Source: an uncultured bacterium (GTDB lineage Bacteria > Bacteroidota > Bacteroidia > Bacteroidales > Marinifilaceae). Taken from it: a stretch of DNA of 21,352 nt. The notes beneath the pieces were generated by a model. It had not been told where the DNA came from, made no database searches, and saw nothing but the letters and a program-made list of their open reading frames with translations. Both the position numbers and the translations under genes were made by a program. The stretch spans positions 1-21,352 of the forward strand of contig CAJMSX010000057.1 in the NCBI GenBank assembly GCA_905216195.1. Reading direction: 5' to 3'. This document shows, piece after piece, positions 7,163 through 15,090 of the stretch (position 1 is the stretch's first letter; each line of letters opens with the position of its first letter).

Positions 7163-8206
7163 TCAGGATTTTTTTTCTTCCAGATACGAGCGGTCGGAGG
7201 ATTCCCGGATGATCAACTCGCTATTGACGACTTCTTCCCGTATCCGGGCATGTTTGGGATTGAGGATTTGTTCAAAAAGGAGTTCCGCCGTAATTTCACC
7301 GATCCTTTCAGGAAACTGGTTGACCGTACTGACAGAGGGATTCATATAGCGGGAGCGCTTGGTATTCGAAAAACCGAACACAGCGATATCTTCCGGAATT
7401 TTCAGTCCTTTTTCTTTGATGGCTTCGATGGCTCCGATAGCCATGTCGTCATTAATTCCGAAAATGGCATCGGGCATATTTTTCAAAGCCAACAAGCGTA
7501 AGGTCGCTTCTTTCGCTGCCTTTACGGAAAAGTCGTCACACCTTACGATATAGTCCGTATTGATTTCCAATTTGTTTACGGTCATGGCTTTGAGGTAGCC
7601 TTTCATGCGGTTTTTACCGATGGAAAGTTGTTCCGGTCCGGTAATAAGAGCTATTTTTTTCGCCCCTCCGTGGATTAAATGCTGTACGATTTTATAGGCA
7701 GCGTCGGCATCGTCGGCTATCACTTTGGAAACGTCCAGTTCTTTGGTCGTACGGTCGAACAGCACCAGGGGGACACCCTGATTCTGAATGTTTTTAATGT
7801 GCTCATAGGAGGTCGTAGCCCGGGAAATGGACAGGATAATTCCGTCGGTTCGGTTCGCCAGAAAAATATCGATGTTCTTTTTTTCTTTTTCAAAGCTTTC
7901 GTTAGAAGAGGCCACTAATACGTTATAGCCGTATTTATCGGCTATTTCTTCTACTTTTTTGACGACGGTGGCAAAGAAAGTATTTACAATCTGGGGTACG
8001 ACGATCCCGATGGTATGGCTTTTCTGGGTCTTTAAGGCTACGGCTATGGGATTGGGTTTATATCCGAGTTCTTTAGCCAGAGCCTGTACCGTTTGCCGGG
8101 TTTGCTGGCTGATTTCCGGATTATCTTTCAAGGCTCTGGAGACTGTGGATACCGAAATATTCAATTTGGCGGCGAGGTCTTTGATCGTAATGGCTTTTTG
8201 TGTCAT
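7163..8206 (-). CDS. LacI/GalR-family transcriptional regulator
   Basis: The 347-aa protein begins with the LacI DNA-binding domain: ITIKDLAAKLNISVSTVSRAL (about residues 7-26) is the helix-turn-helix. It is followed by ISQQTRQTVQALAKELGYKPN and the hinge helix near 53-60 (PIAVALKT). From residue 65 (HTIGIVVPQIVNTFFATVV) the periplasmic-binding-protein-like effector domain continues to the end, with the family's DGIILS, PLVLFDR and DAIFGINDDMAIGAIEAIKE motifs. It should bind a small-molecule ligand, often a sugar or nucleoside, and control transcription from a palindromic operator. No carbohydrate genes adjoin it. Instead it follows pgpH by 18 bases on the same strand and ends at a strong terminator. 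The ligand and target genes cannot be read from the window. Confidence 0.93.
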   Translation of the reverse strand: MTQKAITIKDLAAKLNISVSTVSRALKDNPEISQQTRQTVQALAKELGYKPNPIAVALKTQKSHTIGIVVPQIVNTFFATVVKKVEEIADKYGYNVLVASSNESFEKEKKNIDIFLANRTDGIILSISRATTSYEHIKNIQNQGVPLVLFDRTTKELDVSKVIADDADAAYKIVQHLIHGGAKKIALITGPEQLSIGKNRMKGYLKAMTVNKLEINTDYIVRCDDFSVKAAKEATLRLLALKNMPDAIFGINDDMAIGAIEAIKEKGLKIPEDIAVFGFSNTKRSRYMNPSVSTVNQFPERIGEITAELLFEQILNPKHARIREEVVNSELIIRESSDRSYLEEKKS

Positions 8207-8224
8207 ATCGTTAAGTTTTAGGGT

Positions 8225-10300
8225 TTATTCTGAAGAGGTTTCGCTTTTATCCGGCTGATTCAATTTCGGATAAGCTATCCGGGAATGGTAGATGTTCGCT
8301 AACATTTCCGTAAATACCCGTTTTACCATGGCTATGTCACGGAAGGTGATGTCTGCGTTCTGGAAGCGTCCGTCACTGACCTGGGAGTCGATGATCGTCG
8401 ACACCACTTTGCTGATGTTTTCTTCCGTTTTGTCCTGTAAGGTCCGGGAGACGGCTTCGACGGCGTCCGCCATCATCAGCACCGCGCATTCCTTCGTAAC
8501 GGGATCCGGCCCTCCGTAGGTGAAGGCTGCTTCGTTGACGGGTTGATCCGGGTATTTGTTGATAAACGAGTTATAGAAATATTTTACTTTGCTTTTTCCG
8601 TGATGGGTCCGTATAAAGTTGACAATGGCTTCCGGCAAGTTGTATTTCTTGGCCAGTTCCACTCCCCGGGTGACATGGCCGATAATGTGTTGCGCACTTT
8701 CTTCGAAGGTGCATTGGTCGTGCGGATTAATACCGCCGGTTTGGTTTTCGATAAAAGAGAGGGGATCGTAGGATTTTCCGATATCGTGATACAGTGCACC
8801 GGTACGGGTCAATAAAGGATTTCCTCCGATCCGGTAGATGGCTTCCTCCGCTAAATTAGCCACCATCAGGGAATGTTGAAAGGTTCCGGGAGCCTTTTTC
8901 GTCAAGGCCCGTAGGGCCGGATGATTGGGATTGGACAATTCGATGAGGGTGATCTCGGATATGAAGCCGAATATCCGTTCGAAAATGTAAATCACCGGAT
9001 ACGTCAGACTCAATAAAAGGCTATTGATAAACAACCAGAAAAGCCCGAATAAATGCGTGAGCCGGAGTTCTCCTTCCTGGGTGAGGATAAAAGCGACGTA
9101 TACCGCCGTGTACGTAATGAAAACCAGAAATATGGATAAAAACAACTGTCCTCTTCGCTGAAGTTGAGAGAGACTGAAAATGGCCACGATCCCGGCTGTA
9201 CACTGCATGAATAAATACATATAGCTGTTGGGGGCAAAATAAGAGACCAGCAGGGAAGACCCCAGCAGCAGGTAAAGGGCCGATCTGCTACCGATCAGGA
9301 TGTTCACTACGATGGTGAAAAACAGTACGGGCAGAGCCAGCATATTGATGTTCTGGTAATATCCCAGGCTTCCCAGCGCTACCGTAGCTAAGAAAGAACC
9401 GTAAAGAAAAATGAATTCTTTGTGGTTGTAAAAGATGCGTTTTTTCGAATAATAGAAGAAAATGGAAAATATGCTTAAAGCGGCGAGCGTCAGGATAATC
9501 TGTCCTCCTAAAATCCGGAGTCTTTCCGCGGTATTGCCTGCGTTATGCCTGTATTCGGTTTTGAGAGAATTCAGCAACTGGATTTTTTCCGGGGTAACCA
9601 ATTCTCTTTTAGCGATAATGATTTCGCCATTTCTTACCATTCCGAGGGTAAGGCTGATATTTTGCAATTGATTGGCGACTTGTAAGTTCGTTTTTGCAGC
9701 ATCGTATTTTAAGTTCGGTTGTATAAAATTGTTCAGGTTCAGGTTTAAAATATTCGCTTTGGTCTCCTCCGGCAGACGGGAACCGTTAATCCATTCGTTC
9801 AGCGTGGAGTAAGCTTTTTTCAGGGTGTAAATATCTTTAAAATCTACGTCTTTCCCCAGATTATGGGTAACGATTTTGACGGTCTTGATCTGATCGGCAG
9901 ATAAGGTTTCGGGTAATTGCAGTATACCGTGATCGTATAGGGTAGCGAATCGGTTCAGAATTTGCTGAATCAGGGCCGTATTGGCCGGGGTTTTGTATTT
10001 GGCGAGGGCATTGGAAAATTTTTGTAGCTGAACCGGCTTGACGGATTCATTCAGGGTAAATATCGGGGTCTGTTCCCGATTGATTTTTTCCCGCTCGTGA
10101 GCTAACTCCGCTTCGGTTTTGTAGATGGGAAAATCGAAAGGAGCGTACAAGGTCTCGTACCTCCAGGGCATGCCTTTTTGAAATTCGTACTGGAAACTGC
10201 CGGATTTGGGAAAAAGGTAGACAATAATACTACATATCAGCAATACAATTATTACTCTGAATAGGATATTTAGTTTCCTTGTAAACGTTTTCTGCGGCAT
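8225..10300 (-). CDS. pgpH: PgpH-like 7TM-HD cyclic-di-AMP phosphodiesterase
   Basis: The 691-aa membrane protein has an N-terminal helix (about residues 11-30) and an extracytoplasmic region to about 262. A block of about seven transmembrane helices follows (263-445), then a cytoplasmic HD domain (about 470-660). The metal ligands and PgpH-type motifs are all present: H476 (TFQHSLMVANLAEEA), H505-D506 (GALYHDIGK), H538 and H542 (QHIIGHV), H566-H567 (RTHHGKS) and D612 (MMADAVEA). From the family it hydrolyses c-di-AMP to pApA, linking this messenger to cell-wall and osmotic homeostasis. No diadenylate cyclase gene lies in the window. It is followed 18 bases later by the LacI-family gene and preceded by the fabD terminator. 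A 7/8 -7 match (TATCTTTA on the minus strand, 10333-10340) may be its promoter. Confidence 0.94.
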   Translation of the reverse strand: MPQKTFTRKLNILFRVIIVLLICSIIVYLFPKSGSFQYEFQKGMPWRYETLYAPFDFPIYKTEAELAHEREKINREQTPIFTLNESVKPVQLQKFSNALAKYKTPANTALIQQILNRFATLYDHGILQLPETLSADQIKTVKIVTHNLGKDVDFKDIYTLKKAYSTLNEWINGSRLPEETKANILNLNLNNFIQPNLKYDAAKTNLQVANQLQNISLTLGMVRNGEIIIAKRELVTPEKIQLLNSLKTEYRHNAGNTAERLRILGGQIILTLAALSIFSIFFYYSKKRIFYNHKEFIFLYGSFLATVALGSLGYYQNINMLALPVLFFTIVVNILIGSRSALYLLLGSSLLVSYFAPNSYMYLFMQCTAGIVAIFSLSQLQRRGQLFLSIFLVFITYTAVYVAFILTQEGELRLTHLFGLFWLFINSLLLSLTYPVIYIFERIFGFISEITLIELSNPNHPALRALTKKAPGTFQHSLMVANLAEEAIYRIGGNPLLTRTGALYHDIGKSYDPLSFIENQTGGINPHDQCTFEESAQHIIGHVTRGVELAKKYNLPEAIVNFIRTHHGKSKVKYFYNSFINKYPDQPVNEAAFTYGGPDPVTKECAVLMMADAVEAVSRTLQDKTEENISKVVSTIIDSQVSDGRFQNADITFRDIAMVKRVFTEMLANIYHSRIAYPKLNQPDKSETSSE

Positions 10301-10352
10301 AGGGTAAAATAAAAAGAATTTTATTCAGCCATTAAAGATATAAAGTTTTTAT

Positions 10353-10384
10353 AAAAAAAGGTTCCGATAAGGAACCTTTTTTTT
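10353..10384 (-). terminator. Terminator of folE-fabD
   Basis: GGTTCC (10360-10365) pairs with GGAACC (10371-10376) around a GATAA loop, flanked by A7 on the left and T8 on the right. On the minus strand it follows the fabD stop (10388) within a few bases and ends in a U-tract. Confidence 0.85.
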
Positions 10385-10387
10385 ATG

Positions 10388-11263
10388 TTATTGGAGACCG
10401 GAGGTGCGGAGATCTCTATTTAATTTCTTGAGCAGTCCTTGCAGTACTTTCCCGGGACCTATTTCCAGAAATTCTTCCGCTCCGTCGGCGACCATATTTT
10501 TCATAATCTGGGTCCATTTGACGGAAGAAGTGAGCTGCGCCACCAGATTTTCTTGAATCTCTCCGGGATCGGTATAGGGTTTCCCGTCTACGTTTTGATA
10601 TACAGGACATATAGGATCAGTAAAACGGGTGTTGTGGATGGCTGCTGCCAACTCCTGCCGGGCCGGTTCCATCAAAGGAGAATGGAAAGCTCCCCCCACA
10701 TTCAGGGGTAGCACTCTTTTGGCTCCGGCTTCCGAAAGCCGGCTGCAGGCGATTTCGATCCCTTTGTTACTACCGGAAATGACGATCTGTCCGGGGCTGT
10801 TGTAATTAGCCGGAACTACGACTTCATCGATTTCCTGACATATCTGTTCTACCTTTTCATCTTCTAGCCCGAGCACGGCGGCCATAGTGGAAGGGTTGGC
10901 TTCACAGGCTTTCTGCATGGCCAGGGCACGGGCGTGTACCAGCCGCAGTCCGTCTTCAAAAGAAAGAGCTTTAGCGGCGACCAGGGCTGAGAATTCTCCC
11001 AGGGAATGTCCGGCCGTCATGTCCGGTTTTTCCGTCAGGCTGTCGGCCAGAATTACTGAATGTAAGAATATAGCCGGTTGGGTCACTTTGGTTTGCTTCA
11101 AATCTTCCTCGCTACCTGCAAACATCAGGTCGGTAATGCGGAAGCCCAGAATATCGTTGGCTTTTTCGAATAATTCTTTGGCTCGGGGGGAATTTTCATA
11201 CAATTCTTTTCCCATGCCTACAAATTGTGCTCCCTGTCCGGGAAAAACAAATGCTTTTTTCAT
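10388..11263 (-). CDS. fabD: Malonyl-CoA:ACP transacylase
   Basis: FabD moves the malonyl group from CoA to acyl carrier protein, supplying extender units for fatty-acid synthesis in the cytoplasm. The 291-aa product has normal length. Visible active-site elements are the oxyanion loop FPGQGAQ (7-13), nucleophile S87 in GHSLGE, R112 in VHARALAMQ and catalytic H194 in GAFHSPLM. PANYNSPGQIVISG (151-164) and the C-terminal EIGPGKVLQGL are also typical. It lies 54 bases after folE on the same strand with no terminator or good promoter between them, so co-transcription is likely. The other fab genes and the ACP gene are absent from this window, which is a slightly unusual isolation for fabD. Confidence 0.97.
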   Translation of the reverse strand: MKKAFVFPGQGAQFVGMGKELYENSPRAKELFEKANDILGFRITDLMFAGSEEDLKQTKVTQPAIFLHSVILADSLTEKPDMTAGHSLGEFSALVAAKALSFEDGLRLVHARALAMQKACEANPSTMAAVLGLEDEKVEQICQEIDEVVVPANYNSPGQIVISGSNKGIEIACSRLSEAGAKRVLPLNVGGAFHSPLMEPARQELAAAIHNTRFTDPICPVYQNVDGKPYTDPGEIQENLVAQLTSSVKWTQIMKNMVADGAEEFLEIGPGKVLQGLLKKLNRDLRTSGLQ

Positions 11264-11317
11264 ACGATTAAATTTAATTGTTTGGTTTTGATTTTGCTTT
11301 GCGTTTATCCCCTTGCT

Positions 11318-11956
11318 TTAATGGAGGCGGGAACTGATCAAACGGATAAATTCTTCCCGTGTGGCCAGCTTTTCAAAAGCTCCGCTAAAATCCGAAGTGG
11401 TCGTAACGGAGTTTTGCTTTTGTACCCCTCGTATGGCCATGCACATATGCTGGGCTTCGATAACGACCGCTACCCCCAAAGGATGGAGTGTATTCTGAAT
11501 ACAATTTTTAATTTCGTGTGTCAGCCGTTCCTGAACCTGTAAACGGCGGGCATACGTTTCCACCACTCTCGCTGTTTTACTTAAACCGGTAACATAGCCA
11601 TTAGGAATATACGCTACGTGTGCTCTTCCGTAAAACGGGAGCATATGATGTTCGCAAAGCGAATAAATCTCAATATCTTTAACGATAACCATTTGCTGGT
11701 ATTCTTCTTTAAATAAAGCCGAACTCAGTATGTTCTCCGGATTCTGACTGTATCCCTGTGTCATAAATTGCATGGCTTTAGCTACCCGCAAAGGGGTTTT
11801 TTCCAATCCTTCTCTCTCCGGATCTTCCCCCAGCAGCTTTAAAATTTCCCGGTAGTGATAACTTAATTGTTCGGTCCTGTCCGCATTGAAATATTCGATT
11901 TTCCGGTAAAATTCTTCTTTGTCTGTCAGCTCGAAATCTGTGTTTCCTCTGTTCAT
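11318..11956 (-). CDS. folE: GTP cyclohydrolase I
   Basis: The enzyme converts GTP to 7,8-dihydroneopterin triphosphate, the entry to tetrahydrofolate and, in many bacteria, queuosine synthesis. The 212-aa protein has the canonical type I C-terminal fold: zinc ligands C101 and H104 in CEHHMLPF and C172 in QHMCMAIRG. The stretch YIPNGYVTGLSKTARVV (116-132) and the conserved QVQERLT follow. The N-terminal helix region (TDKEEFYRKIEYFN) is variable in the family. It is the first gene of a folE-fabD pair; the two pathways are not directly linked. A weak -7-like CAAAGTA on the plus strand (11991-11997) may be part of its promoter. Confidence 0.97.
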   Translation of the reverse strand: MNRGNTDFELTDKEEFYRKIEYFNADRTEQLSYHYREILKLLGEDPEREGLEKTPLRVAKAMQFMTQGYSQNPENILSSALFKEEYQQMVIVKDIEIYSLCEHHMLPFYGRAHVAYIPNGYVTGLSKTARVVETYARRLQVQERLTHEIKNCIQNTLHPLGVAVVIEAQHMCMAIRGVQKQNSVTTTSDFSGAFEKLATREEFIRLISSRLH

Positions 11957-12320
11957 TGCATTTTGGTTTGTTTTTCGAAAAAATATGCGGCAAAGTAAAT
12001 ATAAAATACTGAAAACGAAAAACTCTCTTCTAAAAACTACAGGAAAGAAAGGGGAAGAAATGCCCCGTCAGGGTTGTTTTTTTTTAGGAAACTCGTGTAA
12101 AAAAGTCAAAACCGGATGATTATCAATCCTATAAATTTTTATTCGGGTGTGGAATTACGGGAAAGGAGAGAGGGAAACCGCAGAAACGGGCGCGCACCTT
12201 CCACCGGATGATTTCTGTTCTTTTCTCCGGAAAGAGAGGATTGCCGGGTCTGTTTTTTTATGAAAGATGCAAAAATATAGAGGAAAAAATATATCTTTAT
12301 CCTTCATTTAAAACGAAGGT
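11957..12320. other. Non-coding stretch between folE and the nfeD-like gene
   Basis: This 364-bp gap separates two divergent operons and contains no gene I can support. It holds the folE and nfeD-like promoters. GGGG at 12051-12054 and GGG at 12071-12073 could each pair with CCCC (12063-12066), just before a T-rich tract at 12074-12085. An 11-nt direct repeat ACCGGATGATT occurs at 12111 and 12203. CAGAAA (12181-12186) and TTTCTG (12212-12217) form an inverted repeat. A -7-like TAAATTTT lies at 12132-12139. It could carry a small RNA or a regulatory leader, but this is inference. Confidence 0.4.
12292..12299 (+). promoter_or_regulatory. Possible -7 box of nfeD-floA
   Basis: TATCTTTA matches TAnnTTTG at seven of eight positions and lies 22 nt before the ATG of the nfeD-like gene. 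No convincing -33 element is present. Confidence 0.35.
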
Positions 12321-12797
12321 ATGGAATGGTTGATTATTATCATGATGATACTGATCGGATTTGTTCTGATCTTGTTGGAGTTTTTGGTATTTCCGGGAGT
12401 GAATGTGGTGGGTATTATCGGATTTGTTTGTGTTTGTTTCGGAATATATCTGGGATATAGCTATTTGGGAACTCAAAACGGGCACTGGGTTTTGCTGGTA
12501 ACGGCGATAGGCGGTTGTGTGGTAACCTGGTATGCTTTACGTGCTCAGACCTGGAAAAAGTTTAGTCTGGATTCGTGTATAGAGGGAAGTGTGGAAGGGG
12601 TGGACGAGTCGGTAAAGGTGGGCGACCGGGGGATATGTATCGGTCGTTTGGCACCGATGGGCAAAGTGAAGATCGGGGAGGTAATTGTAGAAGCCCAGTC
12701 GCAGGGGGGATATATTGATGCATATAGCGAAGTGGAAGTCGTAAAAGTATATAAAGATAAAGTTGTTGTAAAATTAAAAATAGCTGAAAATGGATAA
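12321..12797 (+). CDS. NfeD-like membrane protein, short form
   Basis: This 158-aa protein has three hydrophobic helices at about residues 3-24, 27-48 and 56-74, with the family's glycine-rich FPGVNVVGIIGFV between the first two. After a linker, an OB-fold domain begins near residue 99 (VGDRGICIGRLAPMGKVKIGEVIVEAQSQGG) and ends in a beta-rich EVEVVKVYKDKVVVKL. It lacks the N-terminal ClpP-like protease domain of long NfeD proteins. Short NfeD proteins are encoded beside flotillin-like proteins and are thought to act with them in membrane microdomains. That fits here, because the gene overlaps floA by eight bases (12790-12797). The tight overlap points to translational coupling and a fixed stoichiometry. 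Confidence 0.9.
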   Translation: MEWLIIIMMILIGFVLILLEFLVFPGVNVVGIIGFVCVCFGIYLGYSYLGTQNGHWVLLVTAIGGCVVTWYALRAQTWKKFSLDSCIEGSVEGVDESVKVGDRGICIGRLAPMGKVKIGEVIVEAQSQGGYIDAYSEVEVVKVYKDKVVVKLKIAENG

Positions 12798-13788
12798 CAG
12801 TAGTATTGTTTGGTTGGTGGCAGCGATAGCCGGTGGGGTATTTCTGCTTTGGATCGTATTGTATTTTATTCCGATCGGTTTGTGGTTTCAGGCACTGGTG
12901 TCGGATGTCAAGATCTCTTTGCTTCAATTGATATTGATGCGCTGGCGTAAAGTACCGCCTTCCGTCATTGTGGGAGCTATGATCGAAGGGAAAAAAGCAG
13001 GTCTGGAATTATACCGGGATTTGCTGGAGGCGCATTATTTGGCGGGAGGACACGTACCTCAGGTTGTGCATGCATTGGTGTCGGCATCCAAGGCCAATAT
13101 CGATCTGACTTTTCAGATAGCCACTGCTGTGGATTTGGCCGGCCGGGACGTGTTCGAGGCGGTGCAGATGAGTGTAAACCCGAAAGTGATCAACACCCCT
13201 CCGGTTACGGCAGTGGCTAAAGACGGTATTCAGTTGATCGCTAAGGCCCGGGTTACAGTAAGGGCGAATATCAAACGTTTGGTCGGCGGAGCCGGTGAAG
13301 AAACCATACTGGCTCGTGTCGGGGAGGGTATCGTTTCTTCGATCGGCTCTTCCGATTCCCACAAAGCAGTTATGGAAAATCCGGATTTTATATCGAAAGT
13401 AGTATTGGACAAAGGCTTGGATTCCGGGACGGCTTTCGAGATCCTTTCGATCGATATTGCCGATATCGATGTGGGTAAGAATATCGGAGCCGGTTTGCAA
13501 ATCGATCAGGCCGATGCCGATTTAAAGATTGCTCAGGCCAAGGCGGAGGAAAGACGTGCTATGGCTGTTGCCAAAGAACAGGAAATGAAGGCGCTTGCCC
13601 AGGAGATGAAGGCCAAAGTGATCGAGGCCGAAGCTCATATCCCTTTAGCGATGGCCGACGCTTTCCGTTCCGGCAATCTGGGAGTAATGGATTATTACCG
13701 GATGAAAAATATCGAAGCCGATACGCAAATGCGGGAATCTATTGCAAAACCGGAAGACAAAAAAAAGAAAAACGATAAATTGAAATAA
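12790..13788 (+). CDS. floA: Flotillin-like protein FloA (YqfA family)
   Basis: The 332-aa protein matches the bacterial FloA/YqfA family (UPF0365). A membrane-associated hairpin or helix at residues 7-28 (VWLVAAIAGGVFLLWIVLYF) is followed by the conserved MRWRKVPPSVIVGAMIEGKKAGL. Next come the SPFH/PHB-like core (PPVTAVAKDGIQLIAKARVTVRANI) and a helical, coiled-coil-prone Ala/Glu-rich segment from about 225 (IDQADADLKIAQAKAEERRAMA). The tail is strongly lysine-rich. FloA forms lipid-raft-like assemblies that support membrane protein complexes and wall synthesis. It overlaps the nfeD-like gene and ends at a UUCG-loop terminator, so the two make a self-contained unit. Confidence 0.96.
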   Translation: MDNSSIVWLVAAIAGGVFLLWIVLYFIPIGLWFQALVSDVKISLLQLILMRWRKVPPSVIVGAMIEGKKAGLELYRDLLEAHYLAGGHVPQVVHALVSASKANIDLTFQIATAVDLAGRDVFEAVQMSVNPKVINTPPVTAVAKDGIQLIAKARVTVRANIKRLVGGAGEETILARVGEGIVSSIGSSDSHKAVMENPDFISKVVLDKGLDSGTAFEILSIDIADIDVGKNIGAGLQIDQADADLKIAQAKAEERRAMAVAKEQEMKALAQEMKAKVIEAEAHIPLAMADAFRSGNLGVMDYYRMKNIEADTQMRESIAKPEDKKKKNDKLK

Positions 13789-13809
13789 CTAAATTCGTTT
13801 CCTGCGGTA

Positions 13810-13850
13810 TTTTCCATAAATCCCTTCTTCGGAAGGGATTTTATGGAAAA
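13810..13850. terminator. Terminator between floA and lysA with a UUCG tetraloop
   Basis: TTTTCCATAAATCCCTTC pairs with GAAGGGATTTTATGGAAAA through a long stem with one bulged base, capped by TTCG closed by C-G. The terminal T/A runs make it plausible for both converging operons (floA rightward, lysA leftward). Confidence 0.8.
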
Positions 13851-13881
13851 AGGAGATATGGCTATCCCGTAATAGGACGAT

Positions 13882-15033
13882 TCAGCGTTTTTCTTCGCTG
13901 AAATAAGTTTCCGGTAAAGAGCGCAGGTTGTAGCAGGAAGCCATCGCTTCTCCGTAAGCTCCGCAGGAGTGGATGACGATGATATCTCCCCGTTCGGTGC
14001 CGTTCAGGCTCACATCTTTTCCGAAACAATCGGAAGATTCGCAGATCGGCCCTACTACATCGTATTTTTCGGCCGCTTTGTCCGAACTGATGTTTTCGAT
14101 TTTATGAAAGGCCTGGTATAAGGCCGGACGCAGCAAATCGTTCATTCCGGCATCCAGAACGGCGAATTTTTTGTTTCTGCCTTCTTTTACATAGAGCACC
14201 CGGGAAAGTAAATCCCCGCAATGGCCGATCACGGACCGGCCCAATTCAAAATGTAACTGTTGGTGAGGCAGGGGCTCAAAATAACGGGCGAAAGTGTCGA
14301 AATATCCGGCGAAATCGGCTATCGGCTCCCGGTGAGGGTCTGTATAATCGATACCCAAACCGCCCCCGAAATTAATGTACTCCAACCGTACTTTCCGGTT
14401 TTGTAAGTTTTGCTGTATCTCATTGACCTTGATGCACAAGCTCCTGAAAACGGATAAATCCGTAATTTGGGAACCGATGTGAAAGTGTAATCCGATAAGT
14501 TGTGTATTTTTTAAATGGGAACATTCCGTCAATACCTGTTCCAGGTCATAGAGGTAGATCCCGAATTTATTTTCTTCAATCCCGGTCGTAATGTACTGAT
14601 GCGTATGGGCGTCTACATTGGGATTAATCCGTAAGGCGATGCGTGCCTTTCGGTTTAACCGTCCGGCAATTTCGTCTATGATGCGAATTTCAGGTAAAGA
14701 TTCGCAGTTGAAGCAAAAGATGGAATGCCGGAGAGCCGTTTCGATTTCCCAGTCGTTTTTTCCCACTCCGGCATAAACGATATTTTCGGGCAGGAAACCG
14801 CATTCCAGAGCCCGGGAAATTTCGTTTCCGCTGACACAATCAGCGCCGAGTCCCGCCCGGGCGATGATTTTCAGTAGTACCGGATTCGCATTGGCTTTTA
14901 CAGCATAATGGACGTGAAATCCCGGATGTTTGTCCCTTTCCGTAACGATTTTATCCAGGGTTTTTTGTAAGAGTGCCGTGTCGTAATAGTAACACGGAGT
15001 GCGTAAACTTTGTATATATGGCGTCAACTTCAT
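13882..15033 (-). CDS. lysA: Diaminopimelate decarboxylase
   Basis: LysA removes CO2 from meso-diaminopimelate to give L-lysine, using PLP. The 383-aa protein shows the fold-III alanine-racemase-like barrel: PLP lysine K46 in HYAVKANANP, INPNVDAHTHQYITTG (137-151), HFHIGSQI (183-190), phosphate-binding GGGLG (223-227) and the ELGR stretch (263-266), where many homologues have EPGR. C331-E332 in PICESSDCFG supplies the substrate-binding cysteine of the partner subunit, and Y360 in CGAYGEAMASCYN completes the active site. It is 57 bases downstream of lysC on the same strand with no terminator between, so the two form a lysine-synthesis operon. Confidence 0.97.
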   Translation of the reverse strand: MKLTPYIQSLRTPCYYYDTALLQKTLDKIVTERDKHPGFHVHYAVKANANPVLLKIIARAGLGADCVSGNEISRALECGFLPENIVYAGVGKNDWEIETALRHSIFCFNCESLPEIRIIDEIAGRLNRKARIALRINPNVDAHTHQYITTGIEENKFGIYLYDLEQVLTECSHLKNTQLIGLHFHIGSQITDLSVFRSLCIKVNEIQQNLQNRKVRLEYINFGGGLGIDYTDPHREPIADFAGYFDTFARYFEPLPHQQLHFELGRSVIGHCGDLLSRVLYVKEGRNKKFAVLDAGMNDLLRPALYQAFHKIENISSDKAAEKYDVVGPICESSDCFGKDVSLNGTERGDIIVIHSCGAYGEAMASCYNLRSLPETYFSEEKR

Positions 15034-15090
15034 GTTCGTTTTATTTGGGGAAAACCAGTCCGGAATTTTCCGGCCCGCCGGCTTCCGGAA

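Noticed and set aside
13009..13500. 163-aa minus-strand open frame
   Set aside because: It is antisense to floA and has no family resemblance.
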